DNA from: a virus
Strand: one strand, 5' to 3'
Length of the DNA stretch: 22,353 nt
IMG/VR virus record: IMGVR_UViG_3300032561_000143
Location: 1-22,353 of that record
Under the pieces are notes generated by a model. It saw only the letters and a list, made by a program, of their open reading frames with translations, was not told the origin of the DNA and did not search any database. Each line of letters starts with the position of its first letter. Positions within the stretch are counted from its first letter, which is position 1. This document shows, in pieces, positions 15,705 to 21,584 of this stretch. The position numbers and the translations under genes were made by a program.

Positions 15705-16420
15705 GTAATGATCCAAGGCAATTTGCCATTAAACCGTTGTAGTAGGGCATGGTTGCCCATTTCAAAGAATTCTTTTTGTACGCCACATTCCCCGCCTAAC
15801 CTAAAGTTAAACGTATGCTTTTTGGTAGAGGTAAAGTTTGGAAAAATATGCTTGGCAGCGTCATAAAACTGACGATCCACCTGCGGACTAGGTTGATTTA
15901 AGATGATGGCTAATTGCTTGAGGTATTCGGTTTTCATACCCCACATACACCAGTCAACAAAATGATGACCAGGGATATTCCATGAGTCGTGCAGCTCTCC
16001 TAAGGCTTCGCAATTGTCCTCAAGCAAAAAGTTACCCTCCTTGTCATAGATTGACCTAAGGCTATAAGCCCAATCATATCCTTTTTCAGTAATCAATCCC
16101 ATGATCGATGCCACATGATTTTGACTAAACCAATCGTCATCGTTGCAAAAGAAAGTGACATTCTCTGTAACCAGTTGAGGAGCAGCAGCTAACCAACGCT
16201 GTCCTGCATATCCGTTGCCCCCAATCTTGGCATCCCAATAACAAACCTTGGTGTGCTCATCCCAGTACAGCTTACGAATGTCTGCAAAGGTTTGATAATC
16301 CCCGTCACACAAAATATAATGAGTGCAAGGGTGATACTGCGCTTTAATTGAAGCAACGCAATTGGATAGCTCCCAAGGGCGGTCACCTCTAGTTACGGTC
16401 ACTACGGCTGCGGTTTTCAA
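15701..16420 (-). CDS. Glycosyltransferase family 2-like (GT-A fold)
   Basis: The gene encodes 239 residues. The frame opens with TTG at 16420, which overlaps the preceding TGA as TTGA. The next Met is too far inside, so TTG is the likely start. Residues ~5-27 (AVVTVTRGDRPWELSNCVASI) are the first strand and helix of a GT-A nucleotide-sugar fold. YILCDGD follows, and FFCNDDDWF at ~90-98 provides the metal-binding DXD site. Family-2-like transferases move sugar from a nucleotide donor to a protein, lipid or base acceptor. The acceptor cannot be read here. Its position inside the packaging operon, coupled to TerL, suggests late expression. Host surface or virion glycosylation are the main options. 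Confidence 0.78.
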   Translation of the reverse strand: MKTAAVVTVTRGDRPWELSNCVASIKAQYHPCTHYILCDGDYQTFADIRKLYWDEHTKVCYWDAKIGGNGYAGQRWLAAAPQLVTENVTFFCNDDDWFSQNHVASIMGLITEKGYDWAYSLRSIYDKEGNFLLEDNCEALGELHDSWNIPGHHFVDWCMWGMKTEYLKQLAIILNQPSPQVDRQFYDAAKHIFPNFTSTKKHTFNFRLGGECGVQKEFFEMGNHALLQRFNGKLPWIIT

Positions 16421-16668
16421 TTGTGTTTACCTAATCGTTTGGTTTCAAAGTCTGGGATGTCCCAGTACGCCACTTTAAGTCTAGCGGTATGGTTTTTAGC
16501 AAGGCTGATTAACCCGTCATAGGTCATTTGACTAAACCGTTCTTTCCATTCTGCCGCTAGTTTTATCTTTTGTTTTTTGGTTTTGCAGGAAATAGCTCTT
16601 AACATTTCTGTCTTGTACATCAGCCGTTCTTCCCGCAATCTTTCTAAATCAGTGGACTGCGTCACCAT
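16417..16668 (-). CDS. Small Lys/Arg-rich protein, unknown
   Basis: The gene encodes 83 residues from ATG 16668. It overlaps the upstream gene by 20 bases and the glycosyltransferase by four (TTGA). The N-terminal two thirds form a charged helix (DLERLREERLMYKTEMLRA, then CKTKKQKIKLAAEWKERFSQM). The C-terminal part (LKVAYWDIPDFETKRLGKHN) is mixed. No named domain is seen. Its coupling to the glycosyltransferase suggests joint late expression. Confidence 0.65.
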   Translation of the reverse strand: MVTQSTDLERLREERLMYKTEMLRAISCKTKKQKIKLAAEWKERFSQMTYDGLISLAKNHTARLKVAYWDIPDFETKRLGKHN

Positions 16669-16879
16669 CTTCAGGCTCTAGCAGTTTTTTAAGGTGCAAA
16701 ATTTCTGCCTCAGCCATCATTAGAAGTTCAGATGACTTAGCATGAACACGCATCAGCTCATGAAAAATGTCATCCTTGCTCATAGCCCATACTCTTGTCA
16801 TATATTCCTTTTTGGCAAGGTCACCTGCCTTTTCAATATATTGCTGGACTGATATAGCGTTCTTTATTCCGTTCTCCAT
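16649..16879 (-). CDS. Small helical protein, unknown
   Basis: The gene encodes 76 residues from ATG 16879, with AAGGAG seven bases upstream. It overlaps the upstream gene by 16 bases. The sequence is almost entirely predicted helix with Met/Lys/Glu/Leu (SVQQYIEKAGDLAKKEYMTRVW, then SSELLMMAEAEILHLKKLLEPEDGDAVH), possibly a short coiled coil. No family is recognised. Confidence 0.7.
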   Translation of the reverse strand: MENGIKNAISVQQYIEKAGDLAKKEYMTRVWAMSKDDIFHELMRVHAKSSELLMMAEAEILHLKKLLEPEDGDAVH

Positions 16880-17079
16880 ACTCGCACTCCTTCACTTTCT
16901 TTTCTGGCTATAAATTTTTTGCCTAACTGTTTGCCTGTGCGGTAGTTTGCATTACAGACAATCTGAATTTTCCCCGTTGGCACAAAGAATGACTCTCCGA
17001 CTTCCAATTGTTTATATGGGTACACATTGCGCTTTTTCTCAGGGGGTATCGGTATATTTTTTTCTACCTCAATACTCAT
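16864..17079 (-). CDS. Small phage protein with Lys-rich C-terminus, first gene of the late block
   Basis: I place the start at ATG 17079 (71 residues, MSIEVEKNIPIPPEKK...). AAGGAG lies nine bases upstream. The longer reading from 17130 would enter the divergent gene and has no ribosome site. Residues ~20-35 contain YPYKQLEVGESFFVP. The C-terminus is GKKFIARKESEGVRVWRTE. Both pieces have the look of a common short phage protein with a compact beta-rich fold and basic ends, possibly nucleic-acid binding. Its function is not established. It is the first gene of the leftward block and lies 38 bases from the divergent glycosyltransferase gene. Confidence 0.78.
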   Translation of the reverse strand: MSIEVEKNIPIPPEKKRNVYPYKQLEVGESFFVPTGKIQIVCNANYRTGKQLGKKFIARKESEGVRVWRTE

Positions 17080-17106
17080 TATGATATTCTCCTTATAACT
17101 TAACTC

Positions 17107-17134
17107 ATCATACCACCATGATACACACATACAA
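17107..17134 (-). promoter_or_regulatory. Weak candidate promoter for the leftward late block
   Basis: On the minus strand TATGAT (17112-17107) matches five of six -10 bases, with a poor -35, TTGTAT (17134-17129), 16 bases upstream. It would overlap the first codons of the divergent gene. The gap between the start codons is only 38 bases, so the two promoters must overlap or be placed inside the coding sequences. Confidence 0.3.
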
Positions 17135-17834
17135 CGAATATCGTCTAGGGGATAACCTAGTTCATCTTAATTATTTACGCAAGGTTTGCAAAGAGAACCC
17201 CGATCTGGAGTTCACCCATCATGTCAATCCTGCGTATATCGACCAACTCGCCCCTCTCGTAGAGGATACTGCTATTGGCTTGCAGGGGCTAAGTATCCCG
17301 CCTGGCGCTCATAACGCTTGGATCGGTAGGGACAATTACTTTTATAACCATCCATTGCAGCATGATTGGGTGGCGTTTTACTTGGAATGGTTCGATCACC
17401 TATCTAACATCCTTGAAGTTTCCAATCCTATGGCTTGCAAGGAGGACTTCTTATTCGATTACCCCGCTTTAAACGAGCCCTATGACATGGAGTTTGATGT
17501 ATTGGTCATTAACTCTGCCCCGTCATCTGGGCAACTACCAGACTTTAACCCCCAATTCTTTGAAAAACGGGTACGGGAATTGGCAAATCAAGGGCTAAAA
17601 GTAGTCACAACTGCCCCTACAGGGATGGTTTCTTGCACCTTAGATTGGGATTTAGACGTGACTGGCATAGGCGCAATATCAAAATACTGCCAGCACATAG
17701 AGGGTGTGGCTACTGGTCCTATGTGGACTACGTTCAATATCTTCAATCAAAACAATATCTTGAGTCGTAAGTTCTACTGCGGACATCAAACGGTGAATCT
17801 TACCGACAATACGGTAACGATAAATAAACTGTAA
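17118..17834 (+). CDS. Heptosyltransferase/GT-B-like glycosyltransferase, putative
   Basis: The gene encodes 238 residues from ATG 17118. There is no clear Shine-Dalgarno sequence, so the leader may be short. The opening (YNEYRLGDNLVHLNYLRKVC, residues 5-24) is the glycine-Asp loop and helix that begins ADP-heptose-type (family 9) transferases. Later strands (FDVLVINSAPSSGQ ~126-139, LKVVTTAPTGMVSCTLDWDLDVTG ~160-183, and HIEGVATGPMWTTFNIFN ~193-210) look like the second Rossmann-like half with a G-P-M donor loop. At 238 residues it is shorter than bacterial heptosyltransferases (~320-350). It stands alone on the plus strand directly opposite the late block. LPS or virion modification is possible. 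Confidence 0.6.
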   Translation: MIHTYNEYRLGDNLVHLNYLRKVCKENPDLEFTHHVNPAYIDQLAPLVEDTAIGLQGLSIPPGAHNAWIGRDNYFYNHPLQHDWVAFYLEWFDHLSNILEVSNPMACKEDFLFDYPALNEPYDMEFDVLVINSAPSSGQLPDFNPQFFEKRVRELANQGLKVVTTAPTGMVSCTLDWDLDVTGIGAISKYCQHIEGVATGPMWTTFNIFNQNNILSRKFYCGHQTVNLTDNTVTINKL

Positions 17835-18201
17835 TTTTTTTTGGGGGGAGCTGCGAATGGGGCTCCTCCTACAACAGGTCCATGCCCATCTCAAAGGGCG
17901 CATTGTTTATGCTGATTTAATCTAATCTGTCCTGCCCATATTCCCTTATAGATCAATCAGTTATGGCGTATTGTTAATGTAATACTACCCATTGCACCCA
18001 TATTGAAATTGTAAGAGGGCATTGTGTAGGTAATCTATCCCCCATTTGGTTACCCCTACTGACTATATATACATCTATTTACTAAGTACCTATATAAACT
18101 AACTTTAAATAGATGATAGCTATATATCTATCATTGTATATATATAACTATAGACTATAGACGATAGCTATGCAATAACTAAAAGATATAAAAATAAGTT
18201 G

Positions 18202-18229
18202 TTGACATCATCAAACTAATGTCTATAAT
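18202..18229 (+). promoter_or_regulatory. Strong sigma-70 promoter for the ArdC gene
   Basis: TTGACA (18202-18207) and TATAAT (18224-18229) are exact consensus boxes separated by 16 bases. Transcription would start near 18236, inside a copy of TAGCTATGCA that may be an operator. The downstream gene begins at 18306. The spacer motif ATCAAACTAATGT recurs at 20378. Confidence 0.8.
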
Positions 18230-18261
18230 CTAGCTATGCACTACTAATTAAGTGTATGTTT

Positions 18262-18286
18262 TGCAGGTGAGAACCCTGCACTTTTT
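18262..18286 (+). promoter_or_regulatory. Leader hairpin with T-run, attenuator-like
   Basis: TGCAGG (18262-18267) pairs with CCTGCA (18275-18280) over a seven-base loop and is followed by CTTTTT. It lies about 26 bases after the predicted transcript start and before the ArdC ribosome site, so it could terminate early or protect the 5-prime end of the mRNA. Confidence 0.45.
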
Positions 18287-18305
18287 AACAGAAAAGGAAA
18301 TTAAA

Positions 18306-19172
18306 ATGCAAAACGCAATCTATCAAGAGGTAACCGATCAAATCATCGCAGAGATGGAAAAGGGCGCTGCACCTTGGATTAAACCTTGGAAATCTGACTC
18401 TAGCGTAGAAAAAAACATTGTTTCAAAAAAAGAATATAACGGCATCAATCGTCTAATTCTTGGAATGATGACTCACTTTAAAGGTTACCAGTCACCTTAC
18501 TATGGCTCATTCAAACAATGGCAGGATCTAGGCGGTACTGTTAAAAAGGGCGAAAAGGGCATTAAGATTGTTTTTTATAAGCCAGTAGTTAAGACTGAGG
18601 AAAACAAGCAAACAGGCGAAAGTGAGAGTTTTGCCTATTCATGCCTAAAAACCTATTATGTATTCAATGCCGATCAAGTAGAGGGCGTTGAGTTTGAAAA
18701 GCCAGCGATCTCGCCTAGAGTTTATAACCCTGCACCTGCCTTAGATGATCGCATCATTAAGACTGGCGCTAATATCAAGCATGGCGGAGGATCTGCGTTT
18801 TTCTCGCCAATGGGTGATTTTATCGGGATGCCTAATCGTGACACCTTCAATGATGACTCTAGTTATTACGCTACTGTATTGCATGAGTTAACACACTGGT
18901 CAGGCGCTAAACATCGCCTAGATCGTGACATGAGCGGAAAATTTGGCAATGCAAAATATGCCTTTGAGGAATTAGTAGCAGAATTAGGCGCTGCGTTTCT
19001 CTGTCAGGATTACCAGATACAGGGTGAATTGCGCCATGCTGGATACATTCAAAATTGGCTCACTTGCCTAAAAGAAAACAATCAAGCAATTTTCAAGGCT
19101 GCAGCACTTGCTCAAAAGGCAGCCGATTACATCAACGGCTTAGATGCTCTCACTAATCAGCAAGCGGCTTAA
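18306..19172 (+). CDS. ardC: ArdC-type antirestriction protein
   Basis: I place the start at ATG 18306 (288 residues, MQNAIYQEVTDQI...), with AAGGA eight bases upstream. A longer frame from 18252 would start inside the leader hairpin. Residues ~1-125 match the ssDNA-binding ArdC N-terminal domain (AAPWIKPWKS, NGINRLILGMM, GTVKKGEKGIKIVFYKP). Residues ~185-230 carry a metallopeptidase-like site, HELTH at 193-197 and EELVAE at 221-226. ArdC proteins protect incoming single-stranded or plasmid DNA from restriction. Here the gene is the first after the strong early promoter, which fits early defence of injected DNA. Length is normal for the family. Confidence 0.9.
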   Translation: MQNAIYQEVTDQIIAEMEKGAAPWIKPWKSDSSVEKNIVSKKEYNGINRLILGMMTHFKGYQSPYYGSFKQWQDLGGTVKKGEKGIKIVFYKPVVKTEENKQTGESESFAYSCLKTYYVFNADQVEGVEFEKPAISPRVYNPAPALDDRIIKTGANIKHGGGSAFFSPMGDFIGMPNRDTFNDDSSYYATVLHELTHWSGAKHRLDRDMSGKFGNAKYAFEELVAELGAAFLCQDYQIQGELRHAGYIQNWLTCLKENNQAIFKAAALAQKAADYINGLDALTNQQAA

Positions 19173-19181
19173 GTGTTAACT

Positions 19182-19226
19182 AGCAGGGCGTTAGGAATAG
19201 CGCCTTGCTGGATTAGCATTTTGCTA
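19182..19226 (+). other. Two adjacent hairpins after ardC
   Basis: AGCAGGGCG (19182-19190) pairs with CGCCTTGCT (19201-19209), nine pairs with one G-U. TAGCA/TGCTA (19214-19218 with 19222-19226) forms a second small hairpin. No T-run follows, so processing or partial termination is more likely than full termination. Confidence 0.45.
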
Positions 19227-19252
19227 GTCAATACCTAACTATTGGAGGTTTT

Positions 19253-19444
19253 ATGTTATTAAGCAAACAAGTTGACAGCATTGCTCAAGGCATTGCGTGG
19301 AATGATCGCACCCTAAAGGATGCAATGAATACGGGGGTGTTATCCCCCGATGATGTAGCTACCCTTGCTCTGGCATTGCAGGGGGTTTCAAAATTTCACA
19401 GGTTGCAAGATGTAGCGATCAAATTACATATGGCGGGTTTATGA
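19253..19444 (+). CDS. Small helical protein, 63 residues, unknown
   Basis: The gene starts at ATG 19253 with TTGGAGG upstream. The product begins MLLSKQVDSIAQGIAWNDRT and contains DAMNTGVLSPDDVATLALAL, a Ser-Pro-Asp-Asp helix cap followed by a leucine-rich helix. No named family is recognised. The stop overlaps the next start (ATGA), so the two small genes are coupled. Confidence 0.75.
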   Translation: MLLSKQVDSIAQGIAWNDRTLKDAMNTGVLSPDDVATLALALQGVSKFHRLQDVAIKLHMAGL

Positions 19445-19605
19445 ATAGGAATGATACTCAGGAAATTTTAGAAACAATCTGGCAAGCACTTGAGGGTTAT
19501 AGGGAAAACTGTATCCCTGAGGGTGACTCTCAATATGATGAGCAATGGAGCGATATTTGCACCGCTATGGCGTGGATCACAGAAGATATAGAAAACGCAC
19601 AATAG
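19441..19605 (+). CDS. Small acidic protein, 54 residues, unknown
   Basis: The ATG at 19441 overlaps the preceding TGA (ATGA). The 54-residue product starts MNRNDTQEILETIWQALEGY and is strongly acidic, with Trp residues spaced along two likely helices (QYDEQWSDICTAMAWITEDI). Small acidic early phage proteins often inhibit host enzymes or mimic DNA, but nothing here shows that. Confidence 0.7.
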   Translation: MNRNDTQEILETIWQALEGYRENCIPEGDSQYDEQWSDICTAMAWITEDIENAQ

Positions 19606-19616
19606 AGCGGTTTTAT

Positions 19617-19648
19617 GGGTTAGGTGCTGTATAGGTATTACCTAACCC
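19617..19648 (+). other. Nine-pair perfect hairpin after the acidic gene
   Basis: GGGTTAGGT (19617-19625) pairs exactly with ACCTAACCC (19640-19648) around a 14-base loop. The next bases are TTAAAAACG, so it lacks the T-run of a standard terminator. ACCTAAC also recurs at 19233 and 20417. Confidence 0.5.
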
Positions 19649-19742
19649 TTAAAAACGTCTTAGCGCTTGTTTTAATCAGTTTTAAATGGATGTTTTAACA
19701 CTTAATTATTTTTTTATTTCACTATTTCGGGAGTATTTCAAA

Positions 19743-19895
19743 ATGAATGATATTTATACAAAAGAACGTCAGCGCTTTGTAAAGAGTAGATTTTCCCCCA
19801 TGCGTGTGCAAGGCGTGATGAGTAAAGATCAGTTAATTGATTGTTTTAGCGTGGTCGGTGGTTTGCTGCTGGTTTGGGTATTGCTGTCACTATGA
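19743..19895 (+). CDS. Small membrane protein, 50 residues, unknown
   Basis: I place the start at ATG 19743 with GGGAG nine bases upstream. The longer frame from 19686 starts in a T-rich stretch with no ribosome site. The product begins MNDIYTKERQRFVKSRFSPM and ends in one hydrophobic segment, FSVVGGLLLVWVLLSL. It has a basic N-terminus facing the cytoplasm and a C-terminal anchor. The function is unknown. Confidence 0.6.
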   Translation: MNDIYTKERQRFVKSRFSPMRVQGVMSKDQLIDCFSVVGGLLLVWVLLSL

Positions 19896-20095
19896 TTACC
19901 CCAAGAGCTAAACCCCTAACCCGCTTAGGGCGGATGACCTTAAAAAAGGGTAGCTATCGTTTATCTTGCTGCTTAACTAAGAGGGTGCGATCCTGTAAGA
20001 GTCCCCCAGATACTAGCCAGCTTGTTTATTCCCTTTGGCGCTACACCATGCGGGAGGGGTGGGTAATGCCCCCGTGTAGTTTACTTTGTAGGTGA
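19892..20095 (+). CDS. Doubtful short ORF in a structured region
   Basis: The frame from ATG 19892 overlaps the preceding stop (ATGA) and has 67 codons. Its codon choice differs from the neighbours, with many G or C third positions and the codons AGG, CGG and CGA. The product is rich in Arg, Cys and Ser with no fold in view. Several hairpins lie in the same segment, including CCCTAA/TTAGGG near 19913-19929. A structured noncoding RNA is an alternative to coding. Confidence 0.25.
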   Translation: MITPRAKPLTRLGRMTLKKGSYRLSCCLTKRVRSCKSPPDTSQLVYSLWRYTMREGWVMPPCSLLCR

Positions 20096-20161
20096 TTTTG
20101 GTAGCGATGTCAAAACTGTTACCAAGCCCCCTCAATAACTGACAACAAAACCACCTACAAA
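20085..20161 (+). repeat. 16-bp inverted repeat upstream of the 53-residue gene
   Basis: Bases 20085-20100 (TTTGTAGGTGATTTTG) pair with 20146-20161 with one mismatch. A competing inner stem, TTGGTA/TACCAA (20098-20103 with 20120-20125), shares bases with the left arm, so two RNA folds could exchange. The left arm includes the stop of the doubtful ORF. The gene at 20207 begins 46 bases further on. Confidence 0.6.
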
Positions 20162-20206
20162 ATAGACTTAGGCGGATTATAAACATACTTTCAAAAGGAG
20201 TGCAAC

Positions 20207-20368
20207 ATGAGTAAAGCAGATGATGATGCAGCAAAGTGGATGGAGATGAATAGAGCAGCCCAGTATCGGGAATGGATCAGAGCAACGGAAACTGGAACGC
20301 CTTATTACATCAATATCCAAGGAGATGTCATAACTGAAAAGGAGGAAAAAACAACAGATAATAAATAA
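20207..20368 (+). CDS. Small acidic/charged protein, 53 residues, unknown
   Basis: The ATG at 20207 has AAGGAG six bases upstream, a strong ribosome site. The product begins MSKADDDAAKWMEMNRAAQY and contains GTPYYINIQGDVITEKEEK near its C-terminus. A helical N-half and a beta-hairpin-like YYINIQGDVI are visible. No family is recognised. It lies between the inverted repeat at 20085-20161 and the motif copy at 20370. Confidence 0.75.
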   Translation: MSKADDDAAKWMEMNRAAQYREWIRATETGTPYYINIQGDVITEKEEKTTDNK

Positions 20369-20369
20369 A

Positions 20370-20398
20370 TTGCACTAATCAAAATAATGTAGTAATGT
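20370..20398 (+). promoter_or_regulatory. Second copy of the promoter-embedded motif
   Basis: TTGCAC (20370-20375) is followed at the same +8 offset by ATCAAAATAATGT (20378-20390), which differs by one base from the spacer of the ArdC promoter. The -10 region (TAATGT, 20393-20398) is weak. A shared activator or repressor site, or a related promoter for the genes at 20440 onward, is likely. Confidence 0.5.
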
Positions 20399-20439
20399 TC
20401 TAACTGTAGTACCTAAACCTAACTATATAAAGGAATTTA

Positions 20440-20676
20440 ATGATGAAATATTGCATTGATTGCAAGCATTTATCAGGTCAAGACTGTCACGCACCTGAAG
20501 TACCTCGACACATGGTCACAGGGGAAAAGCAAATCTGGACAGCGCTACACGCTCGCAACTTACCTATTACTGGTTGCGGAGAAAATGCTAAGTGGTTTAA
20601 GCCGTTTGAGTTTGAGCCAGTTAACGAGCAAGAGGCAGATATTGATGATCTATCCGCCATTCCATTTGGGAGATAA
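20440..20676 (+). CDS. Cys-rich probable zinc-binding protein
   Basis: The gene encodes 78 residues from ATG 20440, with AAGGA upstream. An alternative ATG follows three bases later. The N-terminus carries C-I-D-C-K-H then C at residues 5-16 (YCIDCKHLSGQDCHAP), and a later CGENAKWF supplies a fourth Cys near residue 46. Together these fit a small zinc site, as in common short phage and proteobacterial proteins ending in a WF-E/K pattern. It stops two bases before the nuclease gene, so they are expressed together. Its role is unknown. Confidence 0.75.
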   Translation: MMKYCIDCKHLSGQDCHAPEVPRHMVTGEKQIWTALHARNLPITGCGENAKWFKPFEFEPVNEQEADIDDLSAIPFGR

Positions 20677-20678
20677 AC

Positions 20679-21584
20679 ATGGCTAATGATCGCAATGATT
20701 TTGCACCTGAAGTGCGTAACAGCGCTATTTGGTCAGGAGATTCCCGCAAAGTAGCCAATGGCAAGATGGTTGATGTCATCTTGGAAAAGCAAGGAAAAAA
20801 GCCCTTGCCAGACTTATCCGATGTTGAGGCGGTACAAATGGGTCATGTTATGCAGCCCATTATTGGAAGATTGGCTCAAGAACGATTAAAGATGGAATTA
20901 AAAGAGGCTGATTATGTTATTACACATCCAAAACATGAGTGGTTTCGTAGTCATTTTGATTTCATTAGTGCTAGTGGCGATCCAGTGCTTGTCGAGGCAA
21001 AGAATTACAACGCAGCGGTGCGTAGCAAGTTTGATCCTGATACCAATAGGATTCCTGCTGCTGACTACGCCCAACTGGTTCACGAAGCTGCTTGTCATAA
21101 TGTTAACCGTATCTTTTTGGCAGTGCTATTTGGTGGACAAGAGTTTCACACCTTTGAATTTAATATCTCTGACGCTGAAAAAGATGATTTGTTGCAAAAA
21201 ATGGCTCAGGTTTGGGGTTATTGCAAAGCCAACACGCTTCCGCCAGCGGAAACCATTGAGCAAACCAAGATTATCTACCCTGAAAGCGGTTCTGGAGTCA
21301 TTACGGCTACGCAGCAAATTGAAATGGCTGTCGCTTACCTTAAAGACATTAAGAATCAAATTAAAAATCTTGAGGCTGCTGAGGAAGATATAGAGGTAAA
21401 GATTAGAAACCTGATAGCAGATAACCAAGAGATTAGATCAATAGATGGCACTACTTTAGTCACTTGGAAGTCATCCAAAGGCTCTAAACGCTTCTCAGCA
21501 GAGTTATTTAAACAAGCAATGCCCGATATATATGAGAAGTTTGTTATTGAGCAGCCAGGATCTCGGAGGTTTTTAATCAAATGA
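20679..21584 (+). CDS. YqaJ-like phage recombination exonuclease
   Basis: The gene encodes 301 residues from ATG 20679, with GGGAG upstream. YqaJ nucleases are lambda-exonuclease-like enzymes that resect DNA ends for annealing by a partner. IWSGDSRK (17-24), the GHVMQPIIGRLAQ helix (55-67), HFDFI (92-96, Asp94) and VEAK (105-108, Glu106/Lys108) form the PD-(D/E)xK core. AQLVHEAACH (131-140) supplies the following helix. A coiled-coil segment (~210-245) precedes the C-terminal ~50 residues. A Gln (59) stands where many homologues have Glu in the first motif. No annealing protein (RecT/Erf/Redbeta) is seen, but it may lie beyond the window. Confidence 0.88.
   Translation: MANDRNDFAPEVRNSAIWSGDSRKVANGKMVDVILEKQGKKPLPDLSDVEAVQMGHVMQPIIGRLAQERLKMELKEADYVITHPKHEWFRSHFDFISASGDPVLVEAKNYNAAVRSKFDPDTNRIPAADYAQLVHEAACHNVNRIFLAVLFGGQEFHTFEFNISDAEKDDLLQKMAQVWGYCKANTLPPAETIEQTKIIYPESGSGVITATQQIEMAVAYLKDIKNQIKNLEAAEEDIEVKIRNLIADNQEIRSIDGTTLVTWKSSKGSKRFSAELFKQAMPDIYEKFVIEQPGSRRFLIK

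Larger units (their letters stand above)
17835..18305 (+). other. Gene-free AT-rich regulatory region, possible origin
   Basis: No gene is visible. The first part has an imperfect stem around 17845-17870 (GGAGC and GCTCC) without a trailing T-run. From ~18060 the sequence is mostly A and T. It contains the inverted repeat ATGATAG/CTATCAT (18113-18119 with 18128-18134), tandem CTATAGA units near 18149-18163, and direct copies of TAGCTATGCA at 18165 and 18231. It leads into the ArdC promoter and leader. An origin of replication or repressor region is suggested by these repeats, but not shown. Confidence 0.45.

Noticed and set aside
15704-15716. Longer TerL start at 15716
   Set aside because: The start codon there is TTG with no ribosome site. 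ATG 15704 forms the ATGA overlap used by most neighbouring genes.
17835-17875. Terminator after the plus-strand glycosyltransferase gene
   Set aside because: The T-run precedes the GC-rich stem on the plus strand and becomes an A-run on the minus strand, so it is not a normal terminator in either direction.
18060-18180. CRISPR-like array suggested by short repeated ATAG/CTAT words
   Set aside because: The repeats are 7-10 bases, AT-only and irregular, without equal spacers. An origin or operator explanation fits better.
19971-20030. Possible tRNA-like segment (GGTGCGATCC resembles a T-arm)
   Set aside because: No acceptor stem, anticodon arm or CCA-compatible end could be paired around it.
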